Positions 24,847 to 33,920 of a stretch of DNA of 64,000 nucleotides are shown one piece after another. Under the pieces are notes generated by a model. It was not told the DNA's origin. It was given only the letters and a program-made list of their open reading frames with translations, and ran no database searches. A program made the position numbers and the translations under genes. This DNA comes from an uncultured Rhodospirillales bacterium (lineage in GTDB: Bacteria; Pseudomonadota; Alphaproteobacteria; Azospirillales; Azospirillaceae): the NCBI GenBank assembly GCA_903927615.1, contig CAIYNU010000006.1:1-64000 (forward strand). The letters run 5' to 3'. Position 1 is the first letter of the stretch; each line of letters begins with the position of its first letter.

Positions 24847-26145
24847 TCACTCCTTGGCATTTGGGGCGTTTGGGGCGTTTGGAGCGGGAGCGTTCGGAAC
24901 CATGAGGTCATGAGGGCCAGGGACAACGCCCCTGGGAACCTGAAGCCTGTCCATATCCTGAAACCGCTTGCGCAACAAGTCATCCCGATTTCGTTCGACC
25001 AGCACCGCTTTCAGAAAGGCCAGCATCCGCGGAATCGCGTGACCGTCACCATAAGGGTTGGTACAGGACACGGTCCGATCCCAGCCCAGGGCTTGTTCCA
25101 TTCCCCGGACGATCGCGGCGGTGTCCGGAGCCACGTCCAGGACGTTGGTGCCGCGGAGCCGTCCGCCCTGTCGGCTGCCGATATTGATCACCGGCAGATT
25201 GAAACAGGGCGCCTCGTAGAGACCGCTCGACGAGTTGCCGATCATCATCCGGCAGTCGCGCAGGGCGGCCAGATAGCGCCGCCGGCCCAGACTCGGCGTG
25301 AAGCGGCGGTCCGGCCGTCCGGCGGCGAAGAGCTGAAAGGCCGCGATGATCCGATCGGCGCCGGCGTCGGAATTGGGATAGGTCAGCAGATACTGAAGAC
25401 CGTAACGCCGGGCGCCTTCTTCCAGGGCGGCGACCAGCGCCGAGACCTGATCCCCGAGCGCCTCGCGTTCCAGCGTCACCGGGTGGAAGGTCACCAGGGC
25501 CAGCGGAGACCCGGGGGCAAAGCCGATGTCCGCGGCGAAGGCGTGCGGCGTCGGCAGCGTCAGACGGTGGATGCCGTCCAACCCCGGCTCGCCGCACACG
25601 CAAATCCGCCAGGACTCTTCCCCCATCTGCGCAACCCGGGCGCCGAACAGGTCATGGGCGACGAAGTGGAGATGTGCCGCTTTGGTGACGGCATGCCGGA
25701 CCTGTTCGTCGATGACGCCCTCGGTCAGTTCTCCGCCCGAAAGATGCGCGATCGGAACCGTCACCAGGATGCAGGCGGTGATCACACCGAGCAATTCGTA
25801 ACGGTCGCCCATGACCATCACCAGATCCGGCTGCAACCGCTCCAGCTCCACCGCCAGCCGCCCGGCCAGGTCCCCCACCGCCGCGGCCAGGGTCGCCGGC
25901 GTGGCCGCCCCCAACGACAGAGGGATTGCGGCATCCAGGGTGAACCCGTCAGCGACGATCTCGCGCCAGGTTTCGCCGTGTTCGGTGGAAAAATGCGAGC
26001 CGGTGGCGATCAACTGCACCCGAAAGGCCGGGTCATCCCGCAGTCCTTCCAGCACCCACCGCATCAGACCGTATTCCGAGCGGGAGCCGGTGATGACGCA
26101 CACCCGCCACGGGCGGACGCAGGGTTGGGTTGGGGGGGATGACAC
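24847..26145 (-). CDS. legG: LegG/NeuC-type hydrolysing nucleotide-sugar 2-epimerase
   Basis: About 432 residues of the UDP-GlcNAc 2-epimerase/NeuC family. VCVITGSRSEYGLMRWVLEG opens the fold, and MGDRYELLG, AHLSGGELTEG, VTFHPVTLE, IGNSSSGLYEAP and VINIGSRQGGR are diagnostic. LegG removes the GDP group and epimerises C2, giving the N,N'-diacetyl sugar that LegI condenses with phosphoenolpyruvate. GTG at 26145 is preferred because a GAGG lies eight bases upstream. The last 25 residues (for example VPNAPAPNAPNAPNAKE) come from a 9-base tandem repeat and repeat-like DNA and are not part of the family. Confidence 0.82.
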   Translation of the reverse strand: MSSPPTQPCVRPWRVCVITGSRSEYGLMRWVLEGLRDDPAFRVQLIATGSHFSTEHGETWREIVADGFTLDAAIPLSLGAATPATLAAAVGDLAGRLAVELERLQPDLVMVMGDRYELLGVITACILVTVPIAHLSGGELTEGVIDEQVRHAVTKAAHLHFVAHDLFGARVAQMGEESWRICVCGEPGLDGIHRLTLPTPHAFAADIGFAPGSPLALVTFHPVTLEREALGDQVSALVAALEEGARRYGLQYLLTYPNSDAGADRIIAAFQLFAAGRPDRRFTPSLGRRRYLAALRDCRMMIGNSSSGLYEAPCFNLPVINIGSRQGGRLRGTNVLDVAPDTAAIVRGMEQALGWDRTVSCTNPYGDGHAIPRMLAFLKAVLVERNRDDLLRKRFQDMDRLQVPRGVVPGPHDLMVPNAPAPNAPNAPNAKE

Positions 26146-26177
26146 GGGGCCGACCTCGCTGCGGGGTGGCGATACCA

Positions 26178-26550
26178 TCAGCGAATCCCGATGGGCAACG
26201 CAAGGCCGTTGGGGCGGAGGATGGTCGGCGCCACCGCCGAAACCACACCGGCCCCCAGGGCGGGGTCGGCGACCGAAACCGCCGACGAGAAAGTCAACGG
26301 TCCCGAAGCGCCGCCCAAGGCCGCCCGCGACGAGACATTGGCGGCATCGCGGGTGGTGACGATCAGGGTGTGAACCGTGGCGCCGACGGTGACGGTCATC
26401 GGCTTGGCGGCCGAAACGGCGGTCAGAACCGTTCGCCGCCACGGTCTCAAACCCGACCACCGAGTCGATGCGCACCGTCGATGTTGGCGCACCCAGGGCC
26501 GCGGTGACGAAGCTGTTGCCGCCCAGATAAACGGCATAAAGGGATTCACT
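26178..26550 (-). pseudogene. Frameshifted fragment of an unidentified protein
   Basis: Two overlapping frames on this strand look like one protein split by a frameshift near 26420. Upstream the reading is SLYAVYLGGNSFVTAALGAP and IDSVVGFETVAANGS. Downstream it continues in another frame as SAAKPMTVTVGATVHTLIVT and ALGGASGPLTFSSAVSVADP, ending at a stop at 26178. The low-complexity Ala/Val/Thr/Gly style resembles a phage tail or surface beta-repeat protein, but no family is recognised. Confidence 0.4.
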
Positions 26551-26887
26551 CCGAGGCGCCGGAATGGGCCGAGGAGTGGAGTGAAACACCGCCTTGTCGG
26601 TCGGTGACGCCGAACAAGCCCCGGCGCGCAACCGCACCTGCCACTGTTTGCAGGGAAACCCGGCTCTTGCGGCCCCGGTGTCCCCGGAGCGTCGGCTGAA
26701 CAGCCAATAAGAGACTTTTGACCCGCCATCGACGGACTGGCGGGGGGCTCGGCCATGGATATTCAGGACGTGGCCGAAAGAACAGCCATACCACTGTACT
26801 CTGGCAAATTTGGAAAATTAGATTGACTCTGATTGATCGGGCTATTTATATCCATAAGGATTCGTAATCTCACTCGGGTCCGCTCTC
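26551..26887. other. Intergenic region upstream of tssJ
   Basis: About 340 bases without a credible gene. The left half is GC-rich and the right half (26780-26880) is distinctly AT-rich, as expected for a promoter region. It contains the promoter candidate at 26823-26852. Confidence 0.4.
26823..26852 (+). promoter_or_regulatory. Candidate sigma-70 promoter of the tss operon
   Basis: TTGACT, an 18-base spacer, then TATATC in an AT-rich stretch. Five of six -35 and four of six -10 positions match the consensus. The start of transcription would be near 26859, about 30 bases before the first tssJ codon. Confidence 0.4.
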
Positions 26888-27382
26888 TTGTTTTTCCAAT
26901 TGTCCAGGGCGGGGAATTGTCGCCGCGGCAAGCGCGCCGTTCCTGTCGCCGTGTTTGCGCTGGGGATGATGGCGCTGGCCGGGTGTTCGTCCGCACCGCC
27001 GGAGATCGAGACCCGGGAGCTGAATTTTGAAGTCGGCGCCAAGGCCAATGACGACAATGCCCTGGCGGTGGATCTGGTCCTGGTCTTTGATCTGACGCTG
27101 GTGGCGCAGGTTTCCGAGCTGACCTCGGCGGTTTGGTTCAAAACCCGGGATCAGGTCAAACTCGCCAATCCCACCGGCCTCGAGGTGCAGTCGTTTGAAG
27201 TCATTCCCGGCCAACCGGGCGCTCATATTGACATCACCGGGCGCAGCCGTGATGCCATTGCTGCGTTTGTCTTTGCCAGCTATGCCAGCCCGGGACCTCA
27301 TCGGGCGCGCATCGATGGCCTGCGGTCGGTTCTTCTTCGCCTTGGCGGCAAGGATTTTGCCGTCGTGGTCCCTTCCTCCTGA
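26888..27382 (+). CDS. tssJ: Type VI secretion lipoprotein TssJ
   Basis: A 164-residue lipoprotein; TssJ anchors TssM to the outer membrane. The signal region VPVAVFALGMMALAGC ends in the lipobox LAGC. The mature part is a beta-sandwich-like sequence (ALAVDLVLVFDLTLVAQVSE, SFEVIPGQPGAHIDITGRS). Sequence alone would be a modest match; the call rests strongly on its place directly before tssK, tssL and tssM. The start codon is a TTG with a poor ribosome-binding site; another TTG follows at 26900. Confidence 0.75.
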   Translation: MFFQLSRAGNCRRGKRAVPVAVFALGMMALAGCSSAPPEIETRELNFEVGAKANDDNALAVDLVLVFDLTLVAQVSELTSAVWFKTRDQVKLANPTGLEVQSFEVIPGQPGAHIDITGRSRDAIAAFVFASYASPGPHRARIDGLRSVLLRLGGKDFAVVVPSS

Positions 27383-27397
27383 TCGCGTTGTCCCCGC

Positions 27398-28765
27398 ATG
27401 AGTCGGATGCCTATGCCCCCGCTTCCCGACCCCATCCAGTGGTACGAGGGAATGTTGCTGACGCCGCAGCATTTCCAACAGTGGTGGCTGCGCCAGGATG
27501 CGCTGCTGCACTACCACACCGCACGGCTGTCACCGTTTCCCTATGGCGTGACGCGAGTCGAAATCGACCGCGCCATGCTGGTGGTCGGCGTGTTCCGCGT
27601 TCTGGCCCTGGAGGCGGTGCTGCCCGACGGGCTGGTGGTGGCGCATCCGCTGGACGGCGGCGAGGACCTACAGGTCACGCTCCTGCCCCATGCCGACCGG
27701 CTCAAACAGGGGCCGATGACCATCTACGCCGTGGTGCCGGCCTACAAGCCCGGCGCGGCGGCGGGCGGCGAGCTGGCGCGCTACCGGTCCATCGAAGCGC
27801 CCGGGGTGGTGGACGAGAACACCGGAGACAACGAGCAGACCATGCCCCGGCTGCGGCCCCGGCTGTCACTGCTGGTGGGCGACGAGGTGCCGCAAAAATA
27901 CGTGGCGATTCCGCTGGCCCGGGTCGTCCACAGCAGCGAGGCGTTTCGTCTGGCCGACTACATGCCGCCGACGGTGGCCACCGCCCCGGATTCGATCCTG
28001 GCCGGGCAGTGCCGCAATATCGGCAAACGCCTGCGTGAAAAGGCGGCGTTTCTGGCCGGACGGCTGCGTGCGCCCGAGGGCGTGGTCCAGCCGCCGATGC
28101 TGGCCGAAACCCGCCACGCCGTCCAATGTCTGGTGGCGGGCCTGCCGCAACTGGAAGCCATGCTCGGGATCGGCGCCAGTCATCCCTTCGATCTGCATCT
28201 GGTGTTGTGCAGTATCGCCGGAGAGGTGGCGGCGCTCGGCCCCGGGTTGCTGCCGCCGCTGTTCGATGCCTATGACCACAACGACATTCTGGACTCGGTG
28301 CGGCCGGTGTTCGACTTCATCGACCGTATGATCGACACCGTGGCCGAAACCAACATGGCGATTCGCTTTACCAGCCATGACGAAGGCTTCCGGCTGACGC
28401 TCCGGTCCGAGTGGCTTGGCGACCAGGGTCTGCTGATGGGTGTCCGCCTGGCCCCGGGCCAGAGCGAGACCGAGGTCGACACCTGGATTCAGGAAAGCGC
28501 CATCGCTTCGGCCAGCCATGTCGGGCCGTTGCGCCTGCGCCGGCTGCGCGGCGCCCCGCGAACCCGGGTCGAACGGGACGATCGCCTGGGCGTGCTGCCC
28601 GATCGGGGCATGCTGCTCTACCGCATCACCAACGATCCCTCGCTGGTCGAGCCCGACCGTTCGCTGGAAATCGTCGGTCCCGGTTTGCGTCCGGGGGTGC
28701 GGCGACCGGCGGAAATCATCCTTTACGTCGCCTCGCCGACTGAACGGACAGGGGCGTCACCGTGA
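27398..28765 (+). CDS. tssK: Type VI secretion baseplate protein TssK
   Basis: A 455-residue TssK, which links the T6SS baseplate to the TssJLM membrane complex through TssL and TssM. The N-terminal signature PIQWYEGMLLTPQHFQQ is characteristic, followed by YGVTRVEIDRAML. The C-terminal region (LLYRITNDPSLVEPDRSLEI) also fits. Length is normal. It starts 16 bases after tssJ and its stop overlaps the tssL start as GTGA. Confidence 0.93.
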   Translation: MSRMPMPPLPDPIQWYEGMLLTPQHFQQWWLRQDALLHYHTARLSPFPYGVTRVEIDRAMLVVGVFRVLALEAVLPDGLVVAHPLDGGEDLQVTLLPHADRLKQGPMTIYAVVPAYKPGAAAGGELARYRSIEAPGVVDENTGDNEQTMPRLRPRLSLLVGDEVPQKYVAIPLARVVHSSEAFRLADYMPPTVATAPDSILAGQCRNIGKRLREKAAFLAGRLRAPEGVVQPPMLAETRHAVQCLVAGLPQLEAMLGIGASHPFDLHLVLCSIAGEVAALGPGLLPPLFDAYDHNDILDSVRPVFDFIDRMIDTVAETNMAIRFTSHDEGFRLTLRSEWLGDQGLLMGVRLAPGQSETEVDTWIQESAIASASHVGPLRLRRLRGAPRTRVERDDRLGVLPDRGMLLYRITNDPSLVEPDRSLEIVGPGLRPGVRRPAEIILYVASPTERTGASP

Positions 28766-29586
28766 GCGGGCCGGTGTTGCGATCGTCTCCGTTCCGGCCG
28801 ACAACCGCCGCCGCCCTGGCCGTGGCCGCCCACGGCGGCGATCCGCTGCTGGCGCAATTCGGCGAATTCTATACCGAACTGCTGCGCATCAAGGCGGCTT
28901 TGGACGTGGGCGGGCGCCGGGTCGGCCGGGCCGAGGGGCTGAGTGTTTCCGATGTCTCGGAGGCGATGCACCGGCACCTCCGGACGCTGCTGGAACGTCA
29001 GGCGGCCCGGGCGCGGCAGTGGGGCGGGGCCTACGGCCAGGCGCTGTACGCCGAGGCCGAGTACGTCATGGCCGCCCTGGCCGACGAAACCCTGTTGTTG
29101 CGGGTCGAATGGGGTGGTCGGGATAGCTGGCAGCACCGGTTGCTCGAAACCGCGCTGTTCGGCACCTCGCTGGCCGGAGAACGGGTGTTCGAACGGCTTG
29201 ACACCCTGCTGGCCGATCCGGCCCGCGCCCATCCCAGTCTGGCCACCCTCTATCTGATCGCGCTGGCCCTCGGATTCCGCGGCCGTTACTGGCGTGACGA
29301 GGACCAGGGACAATTACGCCACTATCGCAGGGCCTTGGCGCGAATTGTGACCCGCGCCGTGCCCGATATCGGTGAAACCGGCCCGCGTCTTTTTGCTCAG
29401 GCCTACGGACCCACGGTCGGACAGGGCCGGGCGTTGCGCCTGCCCGGGCTGCGGCCGTGGGTGATGACGGCGGTGGCTGTGACGATTCTCTACCTGGTCA
29501 GCAGTTACGGGTTGTGGCGCTTTGCCGTTACCGATCTCGAGGGCGTCATCGCCGAGATCGAACGTCCCCTCCAAATGCACCTCTGA
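28762..29586 (+). CDS. tssL: Type VI secretion protein TssL (DotU/IcmH family)
   Basis: A 274-residue inner-membrane protein of the T6SS membrane complex. The cytoplasmic hook domain contains LLAQFGEFYTELLRIKAAL, EYVMAALADETLLLRVEWGG and ERVFERLDTLLADP. A single transmembrane helix lies near the C-terminus (about residues 233-253, VMTAVAVTILYLVSSYGLW) with a short periplasmic tail, so there is no peptidoglycan-binding extension. The GTG start overlaps tssK by four bases. Confidence 0.92.
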   Translation: MSGPVLRSSPFRPTTAAALAVAAHGGDPLLAQFGEFYTELLRIKAALDVGGRRVGRAEGLSVSDVSEAMHRHLRTLLERQAARARQWGGAYGQALYAEAEYVMAALADETLLLRVEWGGRDSWQHRLLETALFGTSLAGERVFERLDTLLADPARAHPSLATLYLIALALGFRGRYWRDEDQGQLRHYRRALARIVTRAVPDIGETGPRLFAQAYGPTVGQGRALRLPGLRPWVMTAVAVTILYLVSSYGLWRFAVTDLEGVIAEIERPLQMHL

Positions 29587-29700
29587 TCCATGCCAGCGGA
29601 ATGAATGATACATTCGCCGGGATCCCGCCGCGACAGCGGCGGTCTGCGCCGATGCGCACAAAGGCAAGCCCGCGGCTGCGGGCGCCGGCCGTCTGAGGGC

Positions 29701-29729
29701 AGCCTTGATGTGTCATCAACATCAAGGCT
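29701..29729. promoter_or_regulatory. Perfect inverted repeat between tssL and tssM
   Basis: Perfect 11-base arms AGCCTTGATGT and ACATCAAGGCT with a seven-base loop, 22 bases before the tssM start. There is no T-tract. It could be an operator or an mRNA hairpin that limits tssM translation relative to tssJKL. The rest of the 164-base tssL-tssM gap shows nothing else. Confidence 0.55.
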
Positions 29730-29750
29730 CGATGGGATGAGAGGGATGCG

Positions 29751-32700
29751 ATGATCGGTGGCGACGTGCTTTTCTGGTCCATCGTTGCCGGCGTCACGCT
29801 GGCACTGGTTGGACTCATCCTGCTGGTGATGGCGTGGCACCTGGGCCGGGTTGCCGGGCGTAAAGACGGGACCACCGTGACCCTGTCGGACATGATCGCC
29901 GCCATGCGATCCCCCGAGCGTCGGGCTTTGGCCACCAGTTTCACCACCACCCTGAAACGATTGCGCAGCGTCCTGCGCGGGCCGGGCTGGCGCTATACCG
30001 TCCCGTGGGTGTTGCTGCTGGGGGGGGGACGTTCGGGCCGCAGCACCCTGGCGGCGGCCATCACCCTGCACCGGCCATTCACGCTGCCGTTCGATCCCGA
30101 TCAGGCCGAGCACGGGTGCACCTGGCATGTGTTCGAATCCGGCATCGTGCTGGAGCCGGCGGCGGCGGTTCTCTGGGGAAAGACCGGCCAGGACCGGAAC
30201 GCGACCGGCTGGCAACGGCTGATGACTCTGCTGCTGCACCATCGGCGCGAGCGCGGGATCGACGGCGTGGTGATCACGCTGTCATGTGCCGAACTGCTGG
30301 CGTCCGACCCGACCGCCGCCATCGAGCGCGCCGGCCCCCTGCGCGAGAACCTGCGAGAGTTGCAGCAATATCTCGGACTTCGGGTCCCCGTGTATCTGCT
30401 CGTGACCAAGTGCGACCTGCTCACCGGATTCCCGGTGTTCTGGCAGCCCCTGGCGGCGGAACACGGAGACCAGATGTTCGGCTGGTCCAACGACGATACC
30501 CCCGAAACCAGCTATAGCCCGCATCTGGTCGCCCGGGCCTTCGACGAGCTTGGCCGCAATCTGCATCGCATCCTGTTGGGTCAGGCCGTCGATGGCGAGG
30601 GCATCGCCGATCTGGCCTTTCTGTTTCCCGCCGAATTCCAGCGGCTGGCCGAACCGATCGGCCGCTTTGCCGACCGGCTTTTTCACGTCGATGCCTATCA
30701 GGACCCTCACTTCTTCCGCGGCGTCTACTTTACCGGCGATGTGCCGGTGGCCAGCGAGGCCCGGAAGGTTTTATCGGCCGCCGCCGCCACCCGGCCGGGT
30801 GCGGCCGGTGCCGGGGTCGTGATCGATCAGGTGATGCCGCGGCCGCTGTTCGTCACCGAGTTGTTTTCGCAAAAAGTGTTTCGCGAAGCGCTGATGATTC
30901 AGCCGGCCCGGCGCGAGCTGGTTGCCCGCAGTCGGGCCACGCGCCTGCGCTGGCTCGCGCTGATCCTGATGACGGGCATTCTGGTGCTGGGACTGTGGTT
31001 GTCGTATCGGACGCTCCAGGCTTCGTCCCAGAAGGTGATTCCGCTGGCCCACCGGATCGCCTTTTCCGATGTCACCGATCAGACCTCGGTCAAGCTGGGC
31101 GGGCCGGTGCTGGAAGCCTACCGCACCATCAGCCGGCATAGCTTGGCGCAGGCGTTCATGCCCGCCTCGTGGTTCAGCGCCCTGGACAGCAAGGTCAGGA
31201 ACGCCCTCGCCAATGGCTTCGAGCTGGTGGTGTTCACCCCGCTCGGCCGCGAACTGAGGACGCGAATGGACGCCCTGCTGGCGCGGACTCCGCCGGTGCC
31301 GACCATCGACACCCAACCGGCGGTGTTCGATGCCCTCAACGCCACGGTTGCGGCATTCAACAAACTGGCCCGGCTGGTGGAGCTTTACAATCGGGCCGGC
31401 CGGCTTAACGCCGACGAGCTGACCTGGCTGGTCCTGACCTTGCTTCATGTGGACATCGGGCCGGTCCTGCACGAAGACCTGAAGCTGTACGCCGAAATCA
31501 TGGGGCGGGTGACCGTCATGCAATTCGAGGTCGAGCCGCGGGTCGGGCCGGCCAACGCCACCCTCGACCGGATGGTGCGGGCCGCGGCCCAAACCATCGA
31601 GGCCGATGGTCTGCTGGTGCGGCAGGTCCAGGAGCTGTCCGCCATGATCTGGCGCACCGCCGAGGCGCGCTTTGCCGACCCGCTGGCCGCCGCCGGTCAG
31701 CTCAAGGCCCTGGCGCAAAAGCTTCAGCAGGTCAAACAGGTTCTCGACGTTCCGGACCTCGCCTGGCGCTTCGTTCTTCACCCCGAGCGGGACCCCTTCT
31801 GGACTCAGCAGCTCGACAGCATCCGCAACAACCCGTTCCTGGGCGAGGCCGCCGCCAACAGCATGTTAAGCGTGCTGACCGGCAAAGTGGCGAGCCTGCG
31901 CACGGCGCTGCTGGCCGTCAACATCCCCGAGATCGGACCGCTGCTGGTGGCCGACGACCCGGCCGACGGCCGGTTGCGGCTGACGCCGACCCTGGAGGCG
32001 CTGGCCCAGGCGCTGCCGCCGCTGCTGGCCTACGATTTCCTGTCGAACCCGACGCGGCAGCCGGTGGAACCGTTTCCCCGGACCAATCTGGTGATGTGGG
32101 CGCCCGACCCGCTTGAACGCGCCCTGGCCTACGAAAACAGCTTCAAGGCGATGGAAGCCGGGCCGCTGACCCATGTTCCGGAAACGCTTCGCCCGACCAT
32201 CATGGCGGTGGCGACCCAGTCGCTTCAGGGAGCCATGCTCAGCGCCGTGGCCGACGCCGAGGTGCTGGAACGCCGCGGCGACGATTTCCGTCAGTTCGGC
32301 GAAGAAGACGCCTTGCTGCGCGAAGCCCGGCAGTTCGGCCGGGCCGCCGTTCCGCTGGGCAAGGTCTTGGACTCGCTCCAAAAGCGCGGGTTTGACCAGG
32401 CTCACAGCACGGTGGCCGGCATCGTCGGCCAGCACACCCTGGCCATGCTCGAGCAAGCCGACGCGCTGGTCGACGAAAGCGGCGTCTGGATGCCGGTGGA
32501 CCAGTTCCGGAACTGGGACGGCACCTTGCCGATGAACTTCGAGGGCTATCAGGTGCTGAGCGATGGCGAACTCGATCAGTACCTCAAGACCAGCGCCGCC
32601 CGTATCGACTGGCTGGCCACCGAAATTGCCCAGCCGGTGGTGGGGGCCCTCCAGGGCGACGCGATCCCGGCGCCGCTGCGCCGCAATTCCCGGGTGGTGC

Positions 32701-33758
32701 GCTGGCTGCGCATCATCGAAGACCTGGGGCGCTACAAGGCCGCCAACCCCGCCAGCAGCCTGAGCGTCCTTGAACGCTTCATCCGGGTCGACCTGGCCGC
32801 GGTCAAACCCGGCGTCTGTCCCGACGGGGGAGACGCGACGGCGGGGGCCGATTTCTTTTCCCAGCGCCTTCAGATGGTGCGCCGGTACGCTCTGACCCAG
32901 TGTCACCGGATCGCCGGCGATACGGTCAAAACCGACTTCATCCGTCTGGCCACGGATTTCAACAGCACCCTGGCCGGGCGCTATCCGTTTGCCGACGGCA
33001 CCGCCGCCGATATCCCCGAGGCCAGTCCCGACGCGGTCGGCGCCTTTCTCGAGCGGTTCAGCCCCGAGTTCGAGGCCACCGTCCGGCGCGGTCTGGGCAC
33101 GCCGGCCCCCGGAAGCCAGGGCGCGGCGGCGCTCCAGTTCCTCGACCGGCTGGTCATGGTGCGCGAATTCATGGCGCCGTTGATTCCCACGGCCACCACA
33201 CCGCCCACCGCGTTCGAAGTCGAGGCCGAATTCCGGGTCAACCGCGAGCGCGAAACCGGCGGCAACCAGATTATCGAATGGACCCTGGCGCTGGGCGAAC
33301 AGCAATTGTCCCGGGGCGGCGAGGCCAAAACCGCCAAATGGCGGCCCGGTGAGCCGACAACCCTTAAGCTGCGCTGGGCCAAGGACGCCCCGGTGGCGCC
33401 CATCGCCATCGTCGGCGCCGCCGGGAAAAACGGGACCATCGATGCCGATCGGACCCTGGTGGTCTCGTATGCCGGCCAGTGGGGCCTGATCCGGTTGCTG
33501 CAAAACCACCGGGCGCCGCCTGCGGACCTGCCCGGTCTGGTGGACCGCCAGCCCCTGATCCTGAAGTTCAGCGCCGACACCGGCAATGTGCCGGTGACCG
33601 ATGCCCCGGAACCGGCGAAACTGCCTTTGACCGGGCAAACCAACGTCTTCGTCCGGGTTTCGATGCTGGCGGCCAGTGCCGACGGCAAGACCAAGCGGGC
33701 GTTGCCCTTGCCGGTGTTTCCGTTGATCGCGCCCCGTCTGGATCAGGCGTCACGATGA
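29751..33758 (+). CDS. tssM: Type VI secretion membrane protein TssM (IcmF family)
   Basis: A 1335-residue TssM, the inner-membrane and periplasmic core of the T6SS channel. Hydrophobic helices lie at about residues 9-28 and 400-422. The cytoplasmic NTPase-like domain has a degenerate P-loop, LLLGGGRSGRSTL, in which arginine replaces the usual lysine, and VTKCDLL at about residue 218. VDAYQDPHFFRGVYFTGDV and LFVTELFSQKVFREALMI are IcmF hallmarks. The C-terminal beta domain ends with WGLIRLLQ and related motifs for TssJ contact. The ATG at 29751 has a GAGAGGG upstream. Confidence 0.92.
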   Translation: MIGGDVLFWSIVAGVTLALVGLILLVMAWHLGRVAGRKDGTTVTLSDMIAAMRSPERRALATSFTTTLKRLRSVLRGPGWRYTVPWVLLLGGGRSGRSTLAAAITLHRPFTLPFDPDQAEHGCTWHVFESGIVLEPAAAVLWGKTGQDRNATGWQRLMTLLLHHRRERGIDGVVITLSCAELLASDPTAAIERAGPLRENLRELQQYLGLRVPVYLLVTKCDLLTGFPVFWQPLAAEHGDQMFGWSNDDTPETSYSPHLVARAFDELGRNLHRILLGQAVDGEGIADLAFLFPAEFQRLAEPIGRFADRLFHVDAYQDPHFFRGVYFTGDVPVASEARKVLSAAAATRPGAAGAGVVIDQVMPRPLFVTELFSQKVFREALMIQPARRELVARSRATRLRWLALILMTGILVLGLWLSYRTLQASSQKVIPLAHRIAFSDVTDQTSVKLGGPVLEAYRTISRHSLAQAFMPASWFSALDSKVRNALANGFELVVFTPLGRELRTRMDALLARTPPVPTIDTQPAVFDALNATVAAFNKLARLVELYNRAGRLNADELTWLVLTLLHVDIGPVLHEDLKLYAEIMGRVTVMQFEVEPRVGPANATLDRMVRAAAQTIEADGLLVRQVQELSAMIWRTAEARFADPLAAAGQLKALAQKLQQVKQVLDVPDLAWRFVLHPERDPFWTQQLDSIRNNPFLGEAAANSMLSVLTGKVASLRTALLAVNIPEIGPLLVADDPADGRLRLTPTLEALAQALPPLLAYDFLSNPTRQPVEPFPRTNLVMWAPDPLERALAYENSFKAMEAGPLTHVPETLRPTIMAVATQSLQGAMLSAVADAEVLERRGDDFRQFGEEDALLREARQFGRAAVPLGKVLDSLQKRGFDQAHSTVAGIVGQHTLAMLEQADALVDESGVWMPVDQFRNWDGTLPMNFEGYQVLSDGELDQYLKTSAARIDWLATEIAQPVVGALQGDAIPAPLRRNSRVVRWLRIIEDLGRYKAANPASSLSVLERFIRVDLAAVKPGVCPDGGDATAGADFFSQRLQMVRRYALTQCHRIAGDTVKTDFIRLATDFNSTLAGRYPFADGTAADIPEASPDAVGAFLERFSPEFEATVRRGLGTPAPGSQGAAALQFLDRLVMVREFMAPLIPTATTPPTAFEVEAEFRVNRERETGGNQIIEWTLALGEQQLSRGGEAKTAKWRPGEPTTLKLRWAKDAPVAPIAIVGAAGKNGTIDADRTLVVSYAGQWGLIRLLQNHRAPPADLPGLVDRQPLILKFSADTGNVPVTDAPEPAKLPLTGQTNVFVRVSMLAASADGKTKRALPLPVFPLIAPRLDQASR

Positions 33759-33883
33759 GGTGGGATTGCGATGGGGAAGACCACTTTGCGTGTCCGACCG
33801 TCGGTGCGGCGTTGTCCGAGGCCTGCGGAACCATTTTCAATTCGCACGACGATGCGGTAGCCTGTACCCAGCGGCCTTGGTAG
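33755..33883 (+). CDS. Possible short gene overlapping the end of tssM
   Basis: A 42-codon frame whose ATG overlaps the tssM stop as ATGA, the arrangement used by many real gene pairs here. It reads MRWDCDGEDHFACPTVGAAL and ends CTQRPW; three cysteines and acidic residues stand out. No family is recognised. It may be a coupled small protein or the scar of a deleted downstream tss gene. Confidence 0.25.
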   Translation: MRWDCDGEDHFACPTVGAALSEACGTIFNSHDDAVACTQRPW

Positions 33884-33920
33884 GGTAGCGGTTCTTCACG
33901 TTAAACGCTATGGTTTCATC

